Shown piece by piece: positions 13,781 through 18,978 of a stretch of 18,978 nt of DNA. The DNA is taken from positions 1 through 18,978 of the forward strand of contig DAIEIZ010000071.1 of NCBI GenBank assembly GCA_027351145.1, given 5' to 3'. The DNA comes from Candidatus Moraniibacteriota bacterium. GTDB taxonomy: Bacteria > Patescibacteriota > Minisyncoccia > Moranbacterales > UBA2206. The notes beneath the pieces are model-generated. The model searched no databases, was not told where the DNA came from, and worked only from the letters and a program-made list of their open reading frames with translations. The position numbers and the translations under genes are program-made. The number at the start of each line of letters is the position of its first letter. Position 1 is the stretch's first letter.

Positions 13781-14734
13781 TTATTTTACCTTGTAATACC
13801 ACCTGTACCACTCCACAAAATTCGCAATCCCCTTTTCAATTCTCGTCGTTGGCTTCCAGCCTAATTTTCGCAATTTTTTAATATCTGCTACAGTCGAAGG
13901 CACATCGCCCGGTTGCATCGGCATCATATTCATCTGCGCTTTTTTCCCCAGACATTTCTCCAGCACTTCAATATAGCGCAAAAGTGTTTCCTCCTTGTCT
14001 CCGCCGATATTCATCACGCCGCATGGCAAATTTGCATCCAACACGGTAATTGTGCCGGAAACGATATCGTCCACATAGGTAAAATTACGGCTCATTTTTC
14101 CATGATTATAAACATCTATCGGAAGTCCGGCGAGAATGTTTTTAGTAAATTTGAAAAGAGCCATATCAGGCCTTCCCCATGGTCCATAGACCGTAAAAAA
14201 CCTAAGACCCGTCGTTGGCAAACCATGCACATGCGAAAAAACATGCGCCATCAGTTCCGTCGCTTTTTTGGTCGCAGCATAGGGTGAAATTGGCGTGTCA
14301 ACTGGGTCAGTTTCAGAAAAAGGCAATTTTTTATTGTTGCCATACACCGAAGAAGACGAAGCATAAACAAAATTTTTCAGTTTATACTTCGCCGCCAGCT
14401 GCAACAGATTAGTTGTCCCGAGTACATTCACATCAGCATAGATGAGTGGATTTTCAATCGCATAACGCACGCCAGCCATCGCCGCTAAGTGCACCACTTT
14501 GTCCAATTTCTCCGTTTTGAAAATGCGCTCCAACAGTTTCACATCGCGAATATCGCCCTTGTAGAGTTTAAACTTTTTACCTTTGAGAATAGTTTTAATT
14601 CGATCGCGCTTCACTTTTGGGTCATAGTAATCATTGAAGTTATCGATAATTACCACTTGATCCCCGCGCTCCAACAATTTATTCGCCAGATTCGATCCAA
14701 TAAACCCCGCCCCTCCAGTTACAAGTACTTTCAT
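13781..14734 (-). CDS. UDP-glucuronate 4-epimerase-like NAD-dependent epimerase
   Basis: The 317-residue enzyme is an extended SDR: G-G-A-G-F-I-G at 7-13 binds NAD, with a serine patch at 126-129 and the catalytic Y152-x3-K156. The segments D-Y-Y-D-P-K, A-G-V-R-Y-A-I-E-N-P, P-I-S-P-Y-A-A-T-K-K and R-F-F-T-V-Y-G-P-W-G-R-P-D-M-A are characteristic of UDP-glucuronate 4-epimerases, which make UDP-galacturonate, rather than of GalE. Other substrates in the family are possible. It acts in the cytoplasm to supply a sugar nucleotide for the adjacent glycosyltransferases. The start overlaps the stop of the GT4 gene by 4 nt (ATGA) and the flippase gene follows after 2 nt, indicating tight translational coupling. 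Confidence 0.9.
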   Translation of the reverse strand: MKVLVTGGAGFIGSNLANKLLERGDQVVIIDNFNDYYDPKVKRDRIKTILKGKKFKLYKGDIRDVKLLERIFKTEKLDKVVHLAAMAGVRYAIENPLIYADVNVLGTTNLLQLAAKYKLKNFVYASSSSVYGNNKKLPFSETDPVDTPISPYAATKKATELMAHVFSHVHGLPTTGLRFFTVYGPWGRPDMALFKFTKNILAGLPIDVYNHGKMSRNFTYVDDIVSGTITVLDANLPCGVMNIGGDKEETLLRYIEVLEKCLGKKAQMNMMPMQPGDVPSTVADIKKLRKLGWKPTTRIEKGIANFVEWYRWYYKVK

Positions 14735-15906
14735 ATTTTTGATCTTAAATAATTATAATACTCTTCGCTATGACTATTTTTATTCGTATAATCTTTGAGC
14801 GTTTTTTCTCGTGCTCTCTCGCCCATTGTTTTTCGCGAAGCAGCGTCTTCAATCAATTGTCCCAACTTCTCGGTCCATTCTAAAGTATTTCCCGCTAAAA
14901 ATCCAGTCATGCCGTCTTCGATTGCGCCAGAAAAAGTCTCATTTCGCACTGCCACTGTCGGAACACTCAAAGCACCTGCCTCGAAAAATTTCAGTTCAGA
15001 TTTAGCCTCATAAAAAGGATTACTCTCCGAAGGAGCCAGATTAATGTCTGCTTTTTGGATATTTCGATAATGCTCTCCTCTTGGCACTAACGGCAACACA
15101 ATAATTCTATTTTTAAATTCATTGAGGCCATTTTCTTGTTCCAATGGTCCAGCAAGAATCAATTTAGTATTTGAATATTTTCGCATCACTGCTAGGAGCG
15201 CGTCTGTGATTGTCGCAAAATCTTTGTTGTGACTAGGTGTTCCGCTAAAATAGCCGAGGTAGACAAAATCCTCTTTTACTTCTTTTTTTCTAGTCTGCCA
15301 AAGTTTATTTGCTATTTCTAACTCAATGTCACTTATTTTATTTGTCACCACAAAAACTTTTTTGTTTTTTTCTTGCAAAATCTTTGCCAAATATGTTGTT
15401 GTGGTTGTCGTCACTTTCACATATTTGTCCTCCAAAATTTCCCGCCCCAAACCTTTTGCCAGTTGTGCCTTTTCTGCTTCACCAGCATTTTTATAATAAT
15501 CCATTTGTGCAATATAATTTGGATCAAAATTCAAATCATCCGTGTCAAAAATGATTTCTTTTTTTTGCGCTTTGATTTTTTCAATTACTTTGGCGATTTT
15601 TTTGGTAAAAATTGTTTTGTGGAAAATGAAAATCTTGAAATCATCAACTAATCTCAAAAGATTGGGATTATCAACAATCGTGACTGATGCGCGAAAATTG
15701 TGCAAGCGCAATTCCTCCGCCACATTATGCGTGCGATAATGCGCGCTATCACCCACCCCAGAAGCAATAAAAAGAATATCCCCAGGCGCCACAGCGAAAG
15801 CAGCGCGATATTTTTGAACATAACCAAAAACTATTTTTAGACTGCCCCAAAAACCATTATTGCGAATCAGAGTGCGGACTTTATCAATTTTGAGTGATAA
15901 TTTCAT
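14731..15906 (-). CDS. GT4-like glycosyltransferase (GT-B fold)
   Basis: From ATG at 15906 the protein is 391 residues. The C-terminal half has the GT4 nucleotide-sugar site: Y-F-S-G-T-P-S-H-N-K-D-F at 219-230, L-I-L-A-G-P at 249-254 and an E300-x3-E304...E309-A-G segment equivalent to the E-x7-E motif. The N-terminal acceptor domain has G-V-G-D-S-A-H-Y-R-T-H (50-60) and F-D-T-D-D-L (120-125). No membrane helix is evident. A TTG at 15927 in frame would add 7 residues, but ATG at 15906 is preceded by purine-rich AGAAG and is more likely. It follows the DUF4012 gene after a 111-nt structured gap and overlaps the epimerase start by 4 nt. It should add a sugar to the lipid-linked glycan; donor and acceptor are unknown. 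Confidence 0.85.
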   Translation of the reverse strand: MKLSLKIDKVRTLIRNNGFWGSLKIVFGYVQKYRAAFAVAPGDILFIASGVGDSAHYRTHNVAEELRLHNFRASVTIVDNPNLLRLVDDFKIFIFHKTIFTKKIAKVIEKIKAQKKEIIFDTDDLNFDPNYIAQMDYYKNAGEAEKAQLAKGLGREILEDKYVKVTTTTTTYLAKILQEKNKKVFVVTNKISDIELEIANKLWQTRKKEVKEDFVYLGYFSGTPSHNKDFATITDALLAVMRKYSNTKLILAGPLEQENGLNEFKNRIIVLPLVPRGEHYRNIQKADINLAPSESNPFYEAKSELKFFEAGALSVPTVAVRNETFSGAIEDGMTGFLAGNTLEWTEKLGQLIEDAASRKTMGERAREKTLKDYTNKNSHSEEYYNYLRSKI

Positions 15907-15920
15907 TATCTCAATTCTTC

Positions 15921-16013
15921 TGGGCAAATTATCTGCGGACTTTCTTGCGAACAGTCCGCCAGTAATTTTAAATGCTTATTCTCTTAGCAGGCTGTCCGCA
16001 TCTTACTTGCCCA
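15921..16013 (-). other. Structured intercistronic RNA element upstream of the GT4 gene
   Basis: The sense RNA contains GCGGACU-G-UUC-GCAA-GAA-AGUCCGC (15959-15935): seven plus three pairs, one bulged G and a C-G-closed GCAA (GNRA) tetraloop. Outside it, UGGGCAA (16013-16007) pairs with UUGCCCA (15927-15921). An upstream UGCGGAC (16000-15994) could instead pair with GUCCGCA (15940-15934), competing with the hairpin. The element fills nearly the whole gap from just past the DUF4012 stop to the purine-rich stretch before the GT4 ATG. The GNRA loop exists only on the sense strand. Confidence 0.55.
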
Positions 16014-16017
16014 AAAA

Positions 16018-17478
16018 TCAATTAGTATTTTCTTTGACTTCAAAATTCAAATCACTATTCATCACTTGCTCTTGACTGAAATCGCCATCCTTCGTCTTAA
16101 CATGCACTTTCACCGGAATATCAGACACGCCGGATTGTTTTTGGATAAGCAATTTATAATTATCTCGCGGAAAATCCGCCGGCAACTCATATTTAATCTT
16201 CGCATCTGTTTGACCATTAATGAGCACATGCCCCATGAAACCAATCCAAGTTTTGCCAAAATCTTCCCCGGCGCTGATATTATTCACCATCGTTCGCTCC
16301 AAAAGTGCCGCGCCTTTTGGCAAATAGAGCCGCATATAGGTATGATAATCGCTTGTGCGCCAGTCACCGTATGGCGCGGTATTTTTATAGAGAATTTCCA
16401 AATTAACCGTTGGTTTTTCCGTTGTAAGATCAATATCATAGTTAATTTCCCGCTTCATATAATAGTCAGTCTTGAGCGCTCCCATGTTTGCATCCACCAT
16501 CATCAAATAGTCTCCGTCCCATGTTTGATTGATCTCGCCCGTCCACGCCACACTTGCGCATAATGCTTGCAAATTCGCATCATTAAAATTAACCATCACA
16601 TTTTTAGATTGAAATTCTTGATGTGCCAGTTCTGTTATCTTGGAAATATTACCCAGCGTGAAAAGCTTATCAATAATCATCGGCAATAATTGCTTCATAA
16701 CCGCTTTTCTGTTTTGCGTATCAATCGACGGATTCATGATATATTGCTTTTCCACTATTTCCTCTAATTTAAGAAATGCATTATCGGAATTAAGTTCAAC
16801 ACCAGAGCCAGGAACTGTAATTGGCCCGGTCAACTTCAAAATATCATTCAGCACTTGCGAATTGACCGCAATCACTCCATCAAAATCACTACTGCCTCTG
16901 CCGCTTAAGCGATAAAAATATTTCGCCTTGTCCACATTAACCGGGAAATCTGGAGAAAAATTAGAATCACGGAATTTCCAATTCTTAAGCTGCATCATCC
17001 GATCAAAAGGATAGGGTGTAGGAATTTTAGCAGTTATCCGCTGATCCAACAGGTTAGCATCTTCAAAATATGATGAAAGGACTTCGCCGTCCTTAATTTT
17101 GATGATCGCGTATTGACCCAAAAATCCGCCACCAGGACGGAGTTCCATATTATTTTGCAACAGCACCAAAAAGGTTTTGGTTTTTCCGTCTTTTTGAGTA
17201 AAACTATCAACAAGCGTGTTCAAAACGGATAACTCCTTTTGTTCATCTTTGGTGATCGGCAAAAGACTGGAAAATTTATTCAACGCAGACAAAGTCTTAA
17301 TTCCAATTAACTGTTTGTTGCTTTTTACAAAAGAGAATAAAAAAACACCGGCTGCAATAAAACCAATAAAAAAAACCAGCCAGGCAAGATTTTTTTTATG
17401 AAGAAACCCTTTTAACCTCAAATGCAACTTACTCTTAAACTTATCAGGCTTCCTTGTGTCGAAATTTATTTTTGGCAT
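16018..17478 (-). CDS. DUF4012 family envelope protein
   Basis: The 486-residue protein has a basic cytoplasmic N-terminus, one membrane helix (about 31-51) and a long extracytoplasmic region. The motif N-N-M-E-L-R-P-G-G-G-F-L-G at 109-121 is the hallmark of DUF4012, a family frequent in CPR bacteria and in some Actinobacteria and Firmicutes, often beside exopolysaccharide genes. The resemblance to LytR-CpsA-Psr-linked envelope genes is by context only; the catalytic function is not established to my knowledge. As first gene of the polysaccharide operon it may act in assembly or attachment of the surface glycan. Its promoter (17484-17511) is so close to the ATG that the mRNA would have almost no leader; no Shine-Dalgarno is present. 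Confidence 0.85.
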   Translation of the reverse strand: MPKINFDTRKPDKFKSKLHLRLKGFLHKKNLAWLVFFIGFIAAGVFLFSFVKSNKQLIGIKTLSALNKFSSLLPITKDEQKELSVLNTLVDSFTQKDGKTKTFLVLLQNNMELRPGGGFLGQYAIIKIKDGEVLSSYFEDANLLDQRITAKIPTPYPFDRMMQLKNWKFRDSNFSPDFPVNVDKAKYFYRLSGRGSSDFDGVIAVNSQVLNDILKLTGPITVPGSGVELNSDNAFLKLEEIVEKQYIMNPSIDTQNRKAVMKQLLPMIIDKLFTLGNISKITELAHQEFQSKNVMVNFNDANLQALCASVAWTGEINQTWDGDYLMMVDANMGALKTDYYMKREINYDIDLTTEKPTVNLEILYKNTAPYGDWRTSDYHTYMRLYLPKGAALLERTMVNNISAGEDFGKTWIGFMGHVLINGQTDAKIKYELPADFPRDNYKLLIQKQSGVSDIPVKVHVKTKDGDFSQEQVMNSDLNFEVKENTN

Positions 17479-17483
17479 AAGTT

Positions 17484-17511
17484 AATATAATATTGTTTCA
17501 TTTTCTGCAAA
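17484..17511 (-). promoter_or_regulatory. Candidate near-leaderless promoter of the DUF4012/polysaccharide operon
   Basis: TTTGCA (17511-17506), a 16-nt spacer and TATATT (17489-17484, 5 of 6 matches) place the start of transcription at about 17478-17476, essentially on the ATG at 17478. An overlapping TTGCAG/TATTAA alternative with 17-nt spacing is also possible. Confidence 0.45.
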
Positions 17512-17583
17512 AACTCTTTCCTTAGAATATTTGCTCAAATTAAGATTTAAAAAACATTCTAATTCTAACCCAAATGTACCGGT

Positions 17584-17612
17584 TTGGCAAAATACCTTTT
17601 TCCCGATATAAT
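17584..17612 (+). promoter_or_regulatory. Strong promoter giving a leaderless mRNA for the membrane glycosyltransferase gene
   Basis: TTGGCA (17584-17589, 5 of 6 matches), a 17-nt spacer and a perfect TATAAT (17607-17612) form the best promoter in the window. Seven nucleotides separate the -10 from the ATG at 17620, the normal distance to a transcription start. The upstream ATG at 17611 overlaps the -10 box itself, so it cannot be on the transcript. Confidence 0.7.
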
Positions 17613-17619
17613 GAAAACA

Positions 17620-18978
17620 ATGAAAATACCGACTAATTTCAATGGATATAAGCTTTTTTCCGCCCTGGGAATTTTTGTTTTGGGGTTGGAATTTTTGGCA
17701 ATCATTCTCACACTTCTCCAATTTTTTTATTGGCCAATTCTGGTTATCTATTTTCTGGCCGGGTTTATTGTGCTTGCAATGCTTTTCCTTCACAATTGGA
17801 AAAAAATAAATTACCTGCAAATTCTAGCCGTTTCACTGCTTTCTTTTTTGGCGATTATCTTTTTTTTCTTTCGAGCCGAGCCGTCTGTTTTTTCCGGACG
17901 CGATCAAGGTTCTTTCAGTGAAGCAGCGGCAAGACTAGCTCAAAATCATCAGCTAACTTTCAAAACAACGGCCTCCCAAGAGTTCTTCAAAATCTATGGG
18001 CCAGGATCCGCGCTTAATTTTCCCGGTTTCAATTATACGCAAGATGGAAACCTAATTACTCATTTTTCCTTGGGATATATCGCCTGGCTGGCAATATTTT
18101 ACAGCCTCTTTGGCCTTTCAGGATTTTTGGTTGCCAATGGCGTTTTATTTTTTCTTTTCTTGTTTTCTTTTTTTGCCTTAATCAAGCTTCACTCAAACCA
18201 AAGATCAGCTTGGCTGGGGATCCTCCTCATACTCAGCACCTCTATTTTTTCCTGGCTTCTCAAATTAACCTTAAGCGAAAATTTAGCTTTGGGATTCATT
18301 TGGTTTGGCGTTTTGGAATTTTCACTGTTCCTAGGACAGCGGGATTATTTTTTTCTGCTTTCCGGTCTTGCAGCTTTTTTTCTTCTCGCTTTCACCAGAC
18401 TAGAAGCTTGGGCGCTTCTTTTAATGCTAGGTGTCATACTTTTTGTTTTTAAAAAGAAAAATCGGGATATTTTCTTAAAAATCGAAAAGCGAAAAGTATT
18501 TTGGCTTTCGGGAATTTTTTTGGCGGCCTACCTCGCAACGCTCAAGGTCAACAGCCAATTCTATCTTTCTTCCACAAAAGGTCTCTTGCATTCTTTTTCT
18601 TCAGGAGAAAACAGTCTTGGCGCAATTTCCGTTATAAGTTATTTAATTAAAGTTTTTTATTATTACGATCTTCTAATCTTTCTTATCATTGGAACACTGG
18701 GAATTTTTTATTTTTTCTGCAAGAAAAAATATTCCATCTTACTCCCCTTTTTTATCCTCTCGCCACTCCTCATCTATCTCATTCACCCGGGAATCTCGCT
18801 TGATCATCCCTGGATGCTCCGCCGCTTTTCCTTTGCCATTATCCCCTTGGGCATTTTTTATACTGTCCTCATCGCCAACCGTCTATTTTCCAGACAAATC
18901 TATTTCCATACTCTTGCAATATTGCTAATTGCCACCGATCTGATCTTTTCCCTGCCCTATGCTAATTTTTCGGAAAAT
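17620..18978 (+). CDS. Polytopic membrane glycosyltransferase, GT-C-like (ArnT/GT39-type), cut off at the right edge
   Basis: The frame stays open from ATG at 17620 to the window end (453 codons), so the C-terminus is missing. The visible part is very hydrophobic with at least eight likely membrane helices. Between early helices is a hydrophilic loop with G-R-D-Q-G-S-F (93-99) and, further on, Y-G-P-G-S and H-F-S-L-G-Y; D95 is placed like the catalytic acid in the first outer loop of GT-C enzymes that use polyprenyl-phosphate sugars. Such enzymes modify lipids or proteins on the outer face. It is divergent from the polysaccharide operon, whose GtrB-like enzyme could supply the donor. ATG 17611 was not used as start because it overlaps the promoter -10. 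Family assignment is by topology and loop motif only. Confidence 0.65.
   Translation, partial: MKIPTNFNGYKLFSALGIFVLGLEFLAIILTLLQFFYWPILVIYFLAGFIVLAMLFLHNWKKINYLQILAVSLLSFLAIIFFFFRAEPSVFSGRDQGSFSEAAARLAQNHQLTFKTTASQEFFKIYGPGSALNFPGFNYTQDGNLITHFSLGYIAWLAIFYSLFGLSGFLVANGVLFFLFLFSFFALIKLHSNQRSAWLGILLILSTSIFSWLLKLTLSENLALGFIWFGVLEFSLFLGQRDYFFLLSGLAAFFLLAFTRLEAWALLLMLGVILFVFKKKNRDIFLKIEKRKVFWLSGIFLAAYLATLKVNSQFYLSSTKGLLHSFSSGENSLGAISVISYLIKVFYYYDLLIFLIIGTLGIFYFFCKKKYSILLPFFILSPLLIYLIHPGISLDHPWMLRRFSFAIIPLGIFYTVLIANRLFSRQIYFHTLAILLIATDLIFSLPYANFSEN

Noticed and set aside
13779..13811. Longer flippase start at 13811
   Set aside because: It would overlap the epimerase gene by 31 nt; ATG 13778 has an AAGG ribosome-binding sequence and starts where the family conservation starts.
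15907..15927. TTG start 7 codons upstream for the GT4 gene
   Set aside because: It falls inside the 3' arm of the structured element, while ATG 15906 is preceded by a purine-rich stretch.
15921..16013. tRNA-like gene, from a 7-bp closing stem, a GTTCGCAA-like loop and ~93-nt length
   Set aside because: The arm holding GUUCGCAA has a 7+3-bp stem and a tetraloop rather than a 5-bp stem with a 7-nt loop, and there is no anticodon arm. It is kept only as a structured element of unknown role.
17611..17619. ATG at 17611 as start of the right-edge gene
   Set aside because: Its first two bases are the last two of the TATAAT box, so the transcript from that promoter cannot contain it.
17482..17820. 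112-aa open frame on the minus strand upstream of the DUF4012 gene
   Set aside because: It lies across the promoter region and the antisense of the GT-C-like gene, has low-complexity Lys/Asn/Gln content and no recognisable domain; the + strand membrane protein explains the region.
1..18978. UGA recoded as glycine, as in Gracilibacteria/Absconditabacteria
   Set aside because: TGA acts as the stop at natural ends (for example the ATPase, GT4 and rmuC genes) and does not occur inside the conserved frames.

Overview
The window looks like an AT-rich chromosomal segment of an ultrasmall bacterium of the Candidatus Patescibacteria (CPR) radiation, probably Parcubacteria-like. This is inferred from a DUF4012-type envelope protein, DUF5666-like proteins, a MacAB-like ABC system with no outer-membrane partner, a 66-aa coiled-coil/membrane protein of a kind common in these genomes, few Shine-Dalgarno sites and very tight gene packing. 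TGA is used only as a stop here. No rRNA, tRNA, mobile element or CRISPR array was seen, and no gene-free stretch exceeds 300 bases.

Layout. (1) Positions 1-1377 (-): the N-terminal 459 codons of a two-propeller GH130-like glycosidase/phosphorylase that runs off the left edge. (2) 1539-2573 (+): a phospholipase D/cardiolipin-synthase-like protein. (3) 7957 down to 2618 (-): a seven-gene cluster of ECF sigma factor, small membrane protein (candidate anti-sigma), DUF5666-like protein, MacA/HlyD-like adaptor, ABC ATPase, MacB-like permease and a second DUF5666-like protein. This looks like a self-regulated export or envelope-stress module. (4) 8106-9723 (+): rmuC and a 66-aa membrane protein, closed by a bidirectional terminator. 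(5) 11374 down to 9794 (-): rpsP-rplJ-rplL, with a strong promoter, an L10-leader-type attenuator before rplJ and a long predicted hairpin between rplJ and rplL. (6) 17478 down to 11529 (-): an envelope polysaccharide operon of DUF4012 protein, GT4 glycosyltransferase, UDP-glucuronate-4-epimerase-like enzyme, Wzx/MATE-type flippase and GtrB/DPM1-like GT2 glycosyltransferase. (7) 17620 to the right edge (+): the first 453 codons of a polytopic GT-C-like membrane glycosyltransferase.

How it fits together. Region 6 plausibly makes a sugar nucleotide, builds a lipid-linked glycan, flips it across the single membrane and modifies it. The GT-C-like gene at the right edge, and less certainly the GH130-like gene at the left, fit the same surface-glycan theme. 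Region 3 couples an ECF sigma factor to a tripartite-looking exporter.

The least ordinary content lies between genes. Several 75-135-nt gaps hold extended inverted repeats that would form RNA structures in the sense transcript. They include the rplJ attenuator, the rplJ/rplL hairpin with strand-specific G-U pairs, and a 93-nt two-state-looking element with a GNRA tetraloop ahead of the GT4 gene. Two divergent promoters near 17.5 kb sit so close to their start codons that the mRNAs would be leaderless.
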